Shown: positions 9,401 to 20,096, counted from the first letter of the stretch. The stretch is DNA of 64,000 nt from Nephrocerus scutellatus (GCA_947095585.1 OX352763.1:47927981-47991980); one strand, 5' to 3'. Numbers and translations are program-made. Notes: generated by a model not told the origin, from the letters alone.

Positions 9401-10130
9401 TTTTTATAAGATTTGTGTGGGCCCGATCACTTCCAAATATTTACAAAAAGTGTTGTCCATCGGAGATAAACATGTGTATAAAATCTGAAGAAAATCGGGT
9501 ACTTATTTTTATAAAATTTGTATTGGTGCCCCCCAACCCCGATCACTTCCAAAATTTAAAAAAAGTGTTTTCCATTAAAGATACACATGCGTATAAAATT
9601 TAAAGAAAATCTGGTACTTTTTTTATAAGATTTGTATGGGTGCCCCCCGACCCCGATCACTACCAAATTTTTACAAAAAGTTTGGAGATACACATGTGTA
9701 TAATATTTGAAGAAAATCGGGTATTTTTTTTTATAAAATTTGTATGGGTGCCCCCCGACCCCGAGGCCGGATCACTTCCAAATTTTCACAAAAAGTGTTT
9801 TCCATTGGAGATACACATGTGTATAAAATTTGAAGAAAATCGGGTACTTTTTATAAAATATTTGTATGGGAGCCCCCCGACCCCGGGGCCCGATCACTTC
9901 CAAAATTTTACAAGAAGTTTTTTCCATCGGAGATACACATGCGTATAAAATTTGAAGAAAATCAGAAACTTTTTTCATAAAATTTGTATGAGTGCCCCCC
10001 CGATCCAGGGGCCCGATCACTACCAAACTTTTACAGGAAGTGTTGTCCATCAAAGATACATATGCGTATAAAATTTGAAGAAAATCGGGTAAATTTTTTA
10101 AAAATTTTGTAAGTGAGGCCCCCGATTCCG
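9400..10130 (+). repeat. Tandem array of ~115-bp ACATGTG units
   Basis: Six units begin near 9426, 9539, 9653, 9770, 9893 and 10014. Each contains CCCGATCACTTCCAAATTTT, a run of ACAAAAAGTG, a palindrome core such as TACACATGTGTA, then GAAGAAAATCGGGTA and TTTGTATGGG. Unit length varies from about 112 to 123 bp. Open frames across it are a by-product of the repeat. Similar units occur across the whole window in both orientations. Confidence 0.95.
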
Positions 10131-10320
10131 CGCCCCGAGGGGCCTCAAATCAGATTCAGATTTTCTGATCAATTTTTAACCCACTTCCCAAGGCCCGATT
10201 TTATTGAAATTTTGCACACATGTTTATTTCCGGTGACAATACTTTCTATTAAAATTTGAGGCCCCTCGGACCTTGGGGTCGGGGGGCTCCCATACAAATA
10301 TTTTACAAAATTACCCGGTT
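10131..10320 (+). repeat. ACATGTG-family end block with inverted words
   Basis: It contains GAGGGGCCTCAAATCAG, the common TTTTTAACCCACTTCCC and TTTTGCACACATGT, then the inverted partner TTTGAGGCCCCTCGG. The same block lies at 18363-18550, and a rearranged form at 13940. Confidence 0.85.
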
Positions 10321-10915
10321 TTCTTATTTATGGACCGATTTGGTTCAAATTCACACCATATAATATTTAAATCAAAATAAAGTCTTTGGCAAAATTTGGA
10401 CCCGATAGGTGGCGCTGGGATCACTTTTTTCTTATTAATGGACCGATTTGGCTCAAATTCACATCATATAATATTTAAATCAAAATAAAGTCTTTGGCAA
10501 AATTTGGACCCGATAGGTGGCGCTGGGGTCGCTTTTTTCTTATTTATGGACCGATTTGGCTCAAATTCACACCATATAATATTTAAATCAAAATAAAGTC
10601 TTTGGCAAAATTTGGACCTGACAGGTGGCGCTGGGGTCGCATTTTTCTTATTTATGGACCGATGTGTCTCAAATTCATACCATATAATATTTAAATCCAA
10701 ATAAAGTGTTTGGCAAAATTTGGACCCGACAGGTGGCGCTGGGATCGCTTTTTTCTTATTTATGGACCGATTTGGCTCCAATTCACACCATATAACATTT
10801 TAATCAAAATAAAGTCTTTGGCAAAATTTGGACCCGACAGGTGGCGCTGGGATCGCTTTTTTCTTATTAATGGACCGATTTGGCTCAAATTCACACCATA
10901 AATTTTTTAAAACAA
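10321..10915 (+). repeat. Tandem array of 108-bp units
   Basis: About five and a half copies begin with TTCTTATTTATGGACCGATT, near 10322, 10430, 10538, 10646, 10754 and 10861. Each includes ATAATATTTAAATCAAAATA and GATAGGTGGCGCTGGG. Shorter versions recur at 14020-14250 and 18545-18780. Both strands show long spurious open frames. Confidence 0.95.
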
Positions 10916-11214
10916 AATCAATACGTGCGTATCTCCGATAGACATCACTTTTTGCAAAAAATTTGGTGGCCGGGTTCGTGGGGCCCCATAACTTTTTTAA
11001 AAAAAATTAATCCGATTTTCTTCAAATTCAATACACATGTGTACCTCCGATAGACAAGAGTTTTTGTAAAGTTTTTGGAGTGAGGCCCTGAGGTCCGAGG
11101 GGTGCCCATATAAATTTTTTAAAAATTAGCTCGATTTTCTTTAAATTTTAACACATACCCATCTCCTATTAGAGAATTTACAGGAAAATTTGTATTTTAA
11201 TGGGTTGTTTTTTT
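10916..11214 (+). repeat. Distal ACATGTG units and right end
   Basis: Two or three degenerate units are followed by TAGAGAATTTACAGG and GGGTTGTTTTTTTA, the standard right end of the family. This closes a composite element that begins somewhere after 9250. Confidence 0.8.
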
Positions 11215-11860
11215 ATTTATTTATTGATAACAGCCAGTTTTATTCAGTAGAACCCTGTTAAATCATTACCAAAGCCTATAAATAAGTGAATCGTTCGTTC
11301 GTAAGTACTTAGCGTATACTTAGTATATACTCACTGTACTCGTACTGTATCTGGTGTACTCAGTGGACCGAACCCATTCTTTGTGAGTAGATTGCAATAA
11401 ACATTTTGCTGAGAATGGGTGAACAACCCATTTGACAATCAAAAAAATAGCAAAAGTATTTGTGTGTAATTTCCCATGCCTTACTTAATTAAATACACAA
11501 ACCATTATAAAACCCTAATGATAAATTTTTTTTTGTCAAATTTTTTTTAAAATAATATCAGCGTTAATGTGGATAGCTCTATTAACTTCGCTTTGTTTGT
11601 CACTTAGCTTCGACCGAATAAATGCTCTGAAATGAAGTTATATGTATTCGAGTGCGGCTGGAGCCAGCGGGCCTCTAGATTGCATTATTCATTTAATCTC
11701 AATTTTCTCACAATTAGAATATTTCTCAATTTTATTTAAAAATGTTGCTATGGTTTATGTCTCTGTTATAATTTCTGAACCGCTGAATTGGAATAAGCTG
11801 AAGATATTTCATCACAGTTTTAAAATCACTTTGTGCGTGAGACATATAGCTACTTAGTAT
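11215..11860. other. Unassigned DNA
   Basis: AT-rich sequence with a run of T/A repeats at the start. I see no gene and no match to the repeats named here. Confidence 0.5.
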
Positions 11861-11862
11861 AC

Positions 11863-12252
11863 AGGGTGTCTCCTAATTCCTGAAGGATAATTTGGGAAAT
11901 GATTCTTGGGTATATTCTAAGAAAAATATCTTTCTACAGTAAGTGTATATCTCCAATGTTGACATGATTTATCGGGGATTTAAGAAAAAGCATACTTTGG
12001 TGACGCTGACCCATGTTAACGGAAATTGCTCTCTTAATACTAATGCTAGAAACTTCTTTTAGGACTTTGTTTTTAGAAGAAATACTAGTCTTTGTAACTG
12101 CGTTTAAATAAAGTTGATATCTTGTTTGAGTCTTCAGATATCCAACTTCAATACCTGTTCCAGTTTTCTTGCCTATGTTAATTTTTAAATTTGAGGTAAA
12201 TTTTCTCTAGAAAATGCGTAATAAACATAGCGTTATACTATTTTTTTTCTAA
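11863..12252. other. Possible transposon arm starting ACAGGGTGTCTCC
   Basis: It opens with ACAGGGTGTCTCCTAATTCC, a start common among Tc1/mariner-related insect elements. A partner end was not found, so this may be the outer left arm of the DDE transposon at 12679. No coding content is visible. Confidence 0.3.
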
Positions 12253-12565
12253 TGAACGTAATATTAATAATAATATTTGGCGCGACAGACCATCGCGGTC
12301 CAAGGCATAACTTCTCGCGACCATTTGTGCTGCACATGTTAATTTTTGGACACAAATGGAAGGGACCTACAATTTAAGGCCGGATTCGAACGGCGAATTG
12401 AGAAGCTTTCCGTTACAAGGTATTAATTACTCTCGAAACGTTTGTCACCCATTCGCGACAGGTTGGACACCGTGAAAAATACTTTTGGTGTTGCTGGGAT
12501 TCGAACCTGAACCTCCTGCGCAGCAGCTATGTGCACTAACACTGAGCCACGGCGCCCACGAACGT
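12253..12565 (-). mobile_element. tRNA-derived SINE, copy 1
   Basis: On the minus strand it starts GTGGGCGCCGTGGCTCAGTG (A-box region) and continues to GGTTCGAATCC (B box). The body has ACACCAAAAGTATTTTTCAC and AATTCGCCGTTCGAATCC. The tail is a simple TTA/ATT run. Flanking words GAACGTAA on both sides look like the target duplication. Four copies of the family are in the window. Confidence 0.9.
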
Positions 12566-12678
12566 AAAAATAATAAAAATAAAAATCATTAACAAGTTCG
12601 CATAAAAACCCATAGATTTCATGATACTTGGGAAAACCTGCAGCTGGCAAAATTAAAAAAGGGGTTTTTTAGCTTGAA

Positions 12679-13561
12679 GCTCCAAAGGCTATGAAAAAAT
12701 AAATGATTTTGTGTGGTTTTAGATAACTTTTATTTTATGTGTGTACTAAAACAGTTATAATAGGTGCTCAAAGTGCCCTCCTTGGTTTTGTATGCATGCT
12801 AGAGCCCGTTGTTAGATTTCACGGGATCAGACGCTTGTTTCCAGTCATAAATTTCTAAGGCACTGCAACGAATTTATTAGCAGAGTTCTTTGGACGGGGA
12901 AATCTCAATTTACAAGATATGGGATCACAAATTATCACAATCTTCATACATGGGCTGCAGAGAATCCACACATAAGGAGACAGTCATCATTTCAACACAA
13001 ATTCAAAGTCAATATGTGTAATTGGGGACAAGTTAATCGGCCCCTTCAAACTACCACCCAGGCTGAATTCTACAAGCTAGCTGGATTTTGTGTGAAATGA
13101 TTTACCAGAACTACTGTAGGACATTCCACTGATTCAACTTCATCATATTTCCAACACAATGGTGCTCCAGCCCACTATGGTCAAGAGGTTAAGAATTGGC
13201 TAGATGAAGAGTACGGTAATCGTTGGATAGGAAGAAATGGACCAGTTCACTGGCCCTCAATATCTCCCGACCTTACAGTATTGGATTTTTTCTGTGGGGA
13301 AGAATAAAAGAACTTGTTTATTCAACCAAAATAGCAACTCTAAGTGAATAAGAAGAGCGTATTCTCGAAGGGTCATCAAAAGTGAGGCAGCAGTTGGCAT
13401 CAATAAGTATTCGCAGTGAAATCCAAAAACGGGCTGTAGCATGCATACAAAACCAAGGAGAACACTTTGAGCACCTGTTATAACAATTGTTGTACAAACA
13501 TAAAACAAAAATTATCTAAAACCACGCAAATCATTTTTATTCATAGCCTTTGGAGCTTATA
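12679..13561 (+). mobile_element. Dead DDE transposon with ~140-bp inverted repeats
   Basis: The left end (12679-12825) and the reverse complement of the right end (13415-13561) match over about 140 bp, starting AGCTCCAAAGGCTATGAA. Between them lies a degenerate Tc1/mariner-superfamily transposase. The inverted repeats include the last codons of the transposase, so the gene once ran into its right end. Outer borders and target duplication were not resolved. Confidence 0.8.
12880..13482 (+). pseudogene. Tc1/mariner-superfamily transposase, broken
   Basis: The fragment resembles a family of insect DDE proteins with an HTH front end, which is missing here. Visible are SQFTRYGITNYHNLHTWAAE, a shrunken middle, FQHNGAPAHYGQEVKNWLDE (near 13150), RWIGRNGPVHW and WPSISPDLTVLDFF, and finally a tail ending near 13482. 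The first catalytic acid region reads WTGKS where an Asp is expected. The second reads QHNGAP where QHDGAP is usual. Only the SPDL Asp remains. Stop codons and frameshifts occur at about 13097, 13305 and 13350. Confidence 0.82.
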
Positions 13562-13589
13562 GGATTTCAATTTCAAATTTAACCATGTA

Positions 13590-13735
13590 AAGTTCAATGC
13601 AAACTTTTTCGAAAACAAACGAAACCTTTTCCAAAACAAATAAAACTTTTTCCAAACCAAACAAAACTTTTTCAAATCCATACAAAATTTTCAAAATTAA
13701 AATAAACTTTTTCAAAATCAAAAGAAACTAAATTT
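13590..13735 (+). repeat. A-rich minisatellite
   Basis: About six degenerate copies of a 22-24 bp unit like AAACAAAACTTTTTCCAAA. It lies between the DDE transposon and the 150-bp block. No coding potential. Confidence 0.8.
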
Positions 13736-13737
13736 TT

Positions 13738-14608
13738 TTTCAATGGAGGGGCTGCCTGTCAACGCTTGTGGCAATTTCATTAGCATAGTTGGTTTGTAAT
13801 TGTTGCAGTCGTTTTGAGTTACTGTTTGCAACGTATAAAGTAGTACATATATAGTATAAAATTTGAAGAAAGTGGGGTACTTTTTATAAAATATTTGTAT
13901 GGGAGCCCCCCAACCCCGGGGCCCGATCACTACTAAAAATTGATCAGAAAATCTGAATCTGATTTGAGGCCCCTCGGACCTTGGGGTCGGAGGGCTCCCA
14001 TACAAATATTTTACAAAATTTACCCGGTTTTCGGTTCAAATTTACACCGTATAATATGTAAATCAAAATAAAGTCTTTGGACCCGATGGGTGGCGCTGGG
14101 ATCGCTTTTTTCTTATTTATGGACCGATTCGGTTCAAATTCACACCGTATAATATTTAAATCAAAATAAAGTCTTTGGACCCGATAGGTGGCGCTGGGAT
14201 CGCTTTTTTCTTATCTATGGACCGATTTGGCTCAAATTCACATCATAAATTTTTTAAATCAAAACCAATACGTGCGTATCTCCGGGGTCGTGGGGCCCCA
14301 TAAAAATTTTTAAAAAAAAGTACCCCGATTTTCTTCAAATTTTATACACATGTGTATCTCCGTTGGACAAAATTGTTTGTAAAGTTTTTGGAGTGAAAGG
14401 GCCCTGAGGCCCGAGGGGTGCCCATATAATTTTTTTAAAAATTAGCTCGATTTTTTTCAAATTTTTAACACATGTGTATCACTGGTGGACACAACTTTTT
14501 GTAAATTTTTTGGAGTGATCGGGCTCTGGGACCCGTGTCCGTATAAATTTTCTTATTATTTCAACACATACCCATCACCCATTAGAGAATTTACATGATA
14601 AATTTTAA
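13738..14608 (+). repeat. ACATGTG-family element, composite
   Basis: The 150-bp block is followed by 115-bp and 108-bp units and then the right-end word TTAGAGAATTTACATG. That end is joined directly to the left end of a further element at about 14608, without the usual GGGTTG tail. The part from about 13960 belongs to the duplicated segment. Confidence 0.8.
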
Positions 14609-15040
14609 TTTTTAAATTCTCTATTTTAACTTCACTTGCCCGTGTGTTTGAGGGTTTGTAGGCTTGTGGATTTGTGTGTCGTGGAATCTTGCGATCAATT
14701 TTTGACCCACTTCCCAAAGTCCTATTTTATTTGTTGTCGATATCAACTTACAGATAGAACAACAAGTTTTCACAATATTCTGTCATTTCGCGTTTTTATA
14801 AATTAGTTCAGAGCAGTCAAAGAGTTCCCAAGAAAAATGCTCGTGTTTGTTATTTGCTCAGAGTATGAGTGTGCTCTAAGTGCTCAGAATAAAATGATCT
14901 GAGCATTTTCAAATATGACATCTGATGTCAAATGTCTCTTTTGATGATCGATCGAGGATCGAGGGGCTCCCATATCAATTTCTTCTATTAGAGAATTTAG
15001 AAAAAAAATTTAATTTTTATGGGTTGTTTTTTTACAAATA
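14609..15040 (+). mobile_element. ACATGTG-family element, short form
   Basis: It starts AAATTCTCTATTTTAAC, has a T/G-rich tract in the microsatellite position, then ATCTTGCGATCAATTTTT. The centre shows GCTCAGAGTATGAGTG and GACATCTGATGTC, and the right end is TAGAGAATTTAG to GGGTTGTTTTTTTA. The same centre appears inverted at 50460-50700 and 58370-58600, so it is a real subtype. LINE sequence resumes directly after it. Confidence 0.8.
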
Positions 15041-15550
15041 CATTTAATCATCTGTTTGAAACTTTTGTACCTATTAAAACTATAAGAATTCAAAACCCTG
15101 ATTTAGGATGGTACACTAGCGAAATTGATAACTTAATACAGCTTATAGACGCTGGAAAAGATTCCGACTACCACAAATGTTACACCAGTATAAAAATTTA
15201 AGAAATGCAGTAAATGTTGAAATAAGAAATTCCAAACGGAGATTTTTTGCTTCAAAATTTAATAATCTGTCTTCCAAAAAAACTGTGGAAAAATATCAAA
15301 TCTTTTGGTATTGCAAGGCAAAAAAAGAATGCTGAAGATAATTGTTATGTAAATGAGCTAAACAATAAGTTTGTAAATTCTGTCTCGGACACAAATGCTT
15401 GACAGAATTTTTAGCGGAAATGATGAGTTTCTTTCAAGTTTCAGTTTTAAAAGAGTTTTTGAAGTAGAGGTATACAAAGCTGTAAAAGACATAAAATCGG
15501 AAGCTATTGGATTAGACAATATGCATCCTTTCTCTGCATCATTATGCATC
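15041..15550 (+). pseudogene. LINE endonuclease-RT linker (unit 1)
   Basis: It reads FNHLFETFVPIKTIRIQNPD, then in another frame LDRIFSGNDEFLSS and VYKAVKDIKSEAIGLDNMHP. The last piece is the conserved start of the RT fingers (normally KSxGxDxxxP). A stop and frameshifts lie between them. It continues on the far side of the inserted element. Confidence 0.7.
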
Positions 15551-15555
15551 ATTAT

Positions 15556-15594
15556 TCTCATTCTTAAATTCTCTATATTAACTTCACTTGCCCG

Positions 15595-15630
<36 letters not shown>

Positions 15631-16078
15631 CAAATCTTGTGATCAATTTTTAACCCACTTCCTACAGCCCGATTTTATTGAAATTTTGCACACATGTATA
15701 TCTCCCAAGACATTTCTATTAAAATTTGAGGCCCCTCGGGCCGCGGGGTCGGGGTGCTCCCATACAAATATTTTACAAAATTTACCTTATTTTCTTTAAA
15801 TTTTGTACACATGTGTGTCTTCGATGGAAAACACTTTTTGTAAAAATTTGGAGCGATCGGCCCCTTGGGGACCCCAATATACAATTTTTAAATATCGCTA
15901 TATCGCATCAGATCACGGCAAAGTCTGAGCTCTGTGCTTTGTGAGCAGCGCTGTTCGCTGCCGCTGCGTCATTTGGTGAATGATTTTGCCACAAAACGAG
16001 CACGCAGTGTGTGTGTGTGTGTATCCCCGATTAGAGAATTTACAAGAAAAAATTTAATTTTTATGGGTTGTTTTTTTA
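15556..16078 (+). mobile_element. ACATGTG-family element inserted in LINE RT (unit 1)
   Basis: Left end TAAATTCTCTATATTAAC, a (GGCT)n tract, ATCTTGTGATCAATTTTT, one ACATGTG unit, a (GT)n run near 16010, and right end TAGAGAATTTACAAG to GGGTTGTTTTTTTA. The LINE reading frame is continuous if the element is removed, so both borders are known to within 1-2 bp. No target duplication beyond 0-2 bp is visible. Confidence 0.88.
15596..15630 (+). repeat. (GGCT)n microsatellite
   Basis: About nine perfect repeats at the fixed microsatellite position of the inserted element, between CTTGCCCGT and CAAATCTTGTG. Confidence 0.97.
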
Positions 16079-17262
16079 TATCTCCTTTCCTGACACACAT
16101 TTTTAATACCATCCTAACAAAGTCTTGTTATCCCAAATTATGGAAAGCTTCAAAAATAATTCCAATTCTGATGAAGTCAAGCAAGCAACAAAAAGAATAC
16201 CGACCAATTTCCATCCTACCTTTCATCTCCAAAGCATTTTAAAAAATTATGAGTCGACAAATTATGACGTTTTTGGAAACCCATAGCCTGATAACTCCGA
16301 CGCTATCTGGTTTCAGACCAAAACACAGCTGCACAACAGCGCTTCTTAAAATAACTGATGACATACGGCAGCAAATTGATAATAATTTAGTTACAACTCT
16401 GGTTTTACTGGATTTCTCCAAAGCGTTTGACACTGTCTCGCATAATATACTTTTGAAAAAGCTTAAGAATTTTTTCTTTTTCGAAAACTCAGCTTTAACG
16501 CTACTTGGACAGTACCTTAGCCACAGAACTTAAGCAGTTTATGCGAATTGCAGGCTATCTGATTTTCTCCCTACCGCTACTGGTGTGCCCCAGGGATCAA
16601 TATTGAGACCACTCTTGTTCACGCTATTCAACAACGACCTTCCCCCTTTACTCAAGTATTGTAATATTCATATGTACGCAGACGATGTGCAAATTCATTT
16701 AAGCTACCGAATTGGCATGGTTGAAGATGCAATGGCCAGAATAAATGAGGATCTGATGAGTATAGCATAGTGGTCTAGAGAAAATCACCTTAAACTTAAT
16801 GCTAATAAATGTCAGGCAATTGTTATTAGTAATACTGCTATTGATATGTCATACCTGCCAAGTATCGAACTTGAGGGGAAAACATTGAACTACGTTAACA
16901 CAGTAAAAAATTTGGTAATTTTTAACCAAACACTATCATGGGATAATCATCTGGCTAACTCAGTTGGTCGAATACGTCGTCGAGTACGTCGCTTCGATCA
17001 TGTTTCGGTACAAGCAGGTAGTGTTTTTAATATGCCTCTAAACAAGTATATAGATTTTCTAAGTTTAACGTTTCTTCATAAACTCATACAAATTATATCT
17101 CCTAATTATCTTTTCGAGAAACTAATTTTCCTAGTATCACAAAGAAGTAATATTCTAATTGTACCAACCTTTACATATAGAAATTCTAATTCAACATGCT
17201 GTTGGCCTCTGGAACTCCCTGCCGGCGAACTTGAGGGGTCTGAACAGCTATATTTCCTTTGA
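16079..17262 (+). pseudogene. CR1/L2-like LINE reverse transcriptase (unit 1)
   Basis: One frame reads from 16079 with three nonsense codons (about 16240, 16531 and 16768). It keeps EYRPISILPFISKAF, SGFRPKHSCTTALLK, LLDFSKAFDTVSHN (motif A), GVPQGSILRPLLF (motif B), MYADDVQIHLSY (motif C) and WSRENHLKLNANKC. The stops at 16531 and 16768 are at positions where glutamine codons would fit (TAA, TAG), and the one at 16240 fits a lost GAA. After about 16980 a deletion joins it to the last part of the ORF (MPLNKYIDFLSLTFLHKLIQ), which only this unit retains. The same stops are in the other unit, so decay preceded duplication. Confidence 0.9.
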
Positions 17263-17514
17263 AAACTCTTAAAAAACCTATATAAATGCTGAAACTATTT
17301 CTAAAACATTTATTATCATTGAAAATTTCAATTAAATTTTAATTTAAATACATACATTATAATTATTATAAATAAGACACTTTGTTTTAAAATGCTTATA
17401 AATTCAATAAATAAATACAAATACAAAATACATTATAAGTATTATAAATAAGACACTTTGTTTTAAAATGCTTATAAATTCAATAAATAAATACAAATAA
17501 ATGAATACAAAATA

Positions 17515-18358
17515 TTCAGAGGCGGAAGCGGTAAATATTTACGCAACGAAATGTGGTACCTTCAAGGCGAACGTATTGAAATAGTGAGAGAATACAAATA
17601 CCTGGGAGTTCTGATAAACGGCAACCTCAATATTAAAAAACACCTCAATGCAAAATTATCGGAAGCAAAACGTGCAATATCTTTCGTTTGGAGTCGCTGC
17701 ATTGTTAACAAAAGCATAAACCACAGCTCAAAACAGAAAATATTTTCTGCAACATCAAAATCGATTTTATTATGCTGTCATTAATAGGACGAGATTGATA
17801 CGAGAGATGCGTGAGAGATGCTCGGAGCTCGCAACATAGAAAATACTACGCGCAACTCGGATATGATCTGCAAGATCAAACAAACTTTATAAACAGCAAC
17901 TCAATCGACAAAATAAATTTAATATTAAAAGTAAGAGGTTAGCTGATCGCACTCAATTTCATTCCGCATCGCCCTGATCTACCAATCCTTTGCGATATGT
18001 GTAACCTAAATGTGAGGGAGGATGTTTTCCACGTTATAGCTATATGCCCTATTTGAAAAGAATACCGTCTGGTATACTTCGTGGCAACTGAGATGGACGA
18101 GGAGAGAACATTGAGCATTCTTAACGGAGAATATGAGTGGAACGTGTTATACAACTACACTAAGAAGGCTTTAATAAATAGAAAATGTATCGTGGAGGAA
18201 AGTTTTTAAAGTAGAAAGGCCATTATAATTAGTTCTCGTTATATTATTGTTAAAATACTTTATGCGAATATTTAAAATTTATAAATGTACTATATTGGTA
18301 AACTCATATTTTATGTATAGAAATCCCAAATGTCAATCTGGTAGACGGTCAATAAAGA
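17515..18358 (+). pseudogene. Second LINE 3' part (unit 1), group unknown
   Basis: It starts in a different RT thumb, reading YLQGERIEIVREYKYLGVLI and HLNAKLSEAKRAISFVWSRC to a stop near 17784. It then continues in other frames to LPILCDMCNLNVREDVFHVI near 17982-18050, a C-X2-C-X9-H-X4-C cluster like the C-terminal zinc motifs of LINE proteins, and VLYNYTKKALINRKCIVEE. The element ends about AATAAAGACC. It is 5'-truncated and lies directly behind the tail of the preceding LINE. Confidence 0.7.
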
Positions 18359-18360
18359 CC

Positions 18361-19165
18361 GAGGTCCGAGGGGCCTCAAATCAGATTCAGATTTTCTGAT
18401 CAATTTTTAACCCACTTCCCAAGGCCCGATTTTATTGAAATTTTGCACACATGTTTATTTCCGGTGACAATACTTTCTATTAAAATTTGAGGCCCCTCGG
18501 ACCTTGGGGTCGGAGGGCTCCCATACAAATATTTTACAAAATTTACCCGGTTTTCGGTTCAAATTTACACCGTATAATATGTAAATCAAAATAAAGTCTT
18601 TGGACCCGATAGGTGGCGCTGGGATCGCTTTTTTCTTATTTATGGACCGATTCGGTTCAAATTCACACCGTATAATATTTAAATCAAAATAAAGTCTTTG
18701 GACCCGATAGGTGGCGCTGGGATCGCTTTTTTCTTATCTATGGACCGATTTGGCTCAAATTCACATCATAAATTTTTTAAATCAAAACCAATACGTGCGT
18801 ATCTCCGATAGACATCACTTTTTGCAAAAAAATTGGTGGCCGGGGTCGTGGGGCCCCATAAAAATTTTAAAAAAAAGTACCCCGATTTTCTTCAAATTTA
18901 TACACATGTGTATCTCCGTTGGACAAAATTGTTTGTAAAGTTTTTGGAGTGAAAGGGCCCTGAGGCCCGAGGGGTGCCCATATAAATTTTTTAAAAATAA
19001 GCTCGATTTTCTTCAAATTTTTAACACATGTGTATCACTGGTGGACACAACTTTTTGTAAATTTTTTGGAGTGATCGGGCTCTGGGACCCGTGTCCGTAT
19101 AAATTTTCTTATTATTTCAACACATACCCATCACCCATTAGAGAATTTACATGATAAATTTTAAT
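18361..19165 (+). repeat. ACATGTG-family composite (unit 2)
   Basis: It begins with the end block GAGGGGCCTCAAATCAG, runs through 108-bp units near 18545-18780 and further 115-bp units, and ends TTAGAGAATTTACATG fused to the next element's left end. Except for the first 125 bp it matches 13960-14608. Confidence 0.85.
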
Positions 19166-19586
19166 TTTTAAATTCTCTATTTTAACTTCACTTGCCCGTG
19201 TGTTTGAGGGTTTGTAGGTTTGTGGATTTGTGTGTCGTGGAATCTTGCGATAAATTTTTGACCCACTTCCCAAAGTCCTATTTTATTTGTTGTCGATATC
19301 AACTTACAGATAGAACAACAAGTTTTCACAATATTCTGTCATTTCGCGTTTTTATAAATTAGTTCAGAGCAGTCAAAGAGTTCCCAAGAAAAATGCTCGT
19401 GTTTCTTATTTGCTCAGAGTATGAGTGTGCTCTAAGTGCTCAGAATAAAATGAAATGATATGACATCTGATGTCAAATGTCTCTTTTGATGATCGATCGA
19501 GGATCGAGGGGCTCCCATTTCAATTTCTGCGATTAGAGAATTTAGATGAAAAATTTTAATTTTTATGGGTTGTTTTTTTACAAATA
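19166..19586 (+). mobile_element. ACATGTG-family element, short form (unit 2)
   Basis: Same element as 14609-15040, with AAATTCTCTATTTTAAC left and GGGTTGTTTTTTTA right. It is a few bases shorter in the TGATCTGAGCATTTTC region, which is missing here. Confidence 0.8.
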
Positions 19587-20096
19587 CATTTAATCATCTG
19601 TTTGAAACTTTTGTACCTATTAAAACTATAAGAATTCAAAACCCTGATTTAGGATGGTACACTAGCGAAATTGATAACTTAATACAGCTTATAGACGCTG
19701 GAAAAGATTCCGACTACCACAAATGTTACACCAGTATAAAAATTTAAGAAATGCAGTAAATGTTGAAATAAGAAATTCCAAACGGAGATTTTTTGCTTCA
19801 AAATTTAATAATCTGTCTTCCAAAAAAACTGTGGAAAAATATCAAATCTTTTGGTATTGCAAGGCAAAAAAAGAATGCTGAAGATAATTGTTATGTAAAT
19901 GAGCTAAACAATAAGTTTGTAAATTCTGTCTCGGACACAAATGCTTGACAGAATTTTTAGCGGAAATGATGAGTTTCTTTCAAGTTTCAGTTTTAAAAGA
20001 GTTTTTGAAGTAGAGGTATACAAAGCTGTAAAAGACATAAAATCGGAAGCTATTGGATTAGACAATATGCATCCTAAGTTTGTTAAAATTATTCTC

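Larger units (their letters stand above)
15041..17500 (+). mobile_element. CR1/L2-like LINE, interrupted (unit 1)
   Basis: Pieces at 15041-15555 and 16079-17500 form one non-LTR element, split by an ACATGTG element. The RT carries motifs A, B and C. The 3' end has repeated AATAAATACAAAT-type tail words near 17400-17510. The middle of the thumb is deleted near 16975. Confidence 0.85.
13960..18360 (+). repeat. Tandem segmental duplication A, unit 1
   Basis: The segment is nearly identical to 18487-22372. Shared landmarks lie 4.54 kb apart in the left part (15019 and 19565) and 4.01 kb apart in the right part (17939 and 21951). The difference arises because about 525 bp at 16975-17510 are absent from unit 2. 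Both end with GGTCAATAAAGACC. Confidence 0.95.

Noticed and set aside
9640..9948. Open frames of about 100 codons in the 115-bp and 108-bp arrays on both strands
   Set aside because: They repeat with the unit period, change frame between units and have no domain. They follow from the repeat composition.
13257..13508. 83-codon minus frame
   Set aside because: It lies antisense to the recognised DDE transposase remnant.
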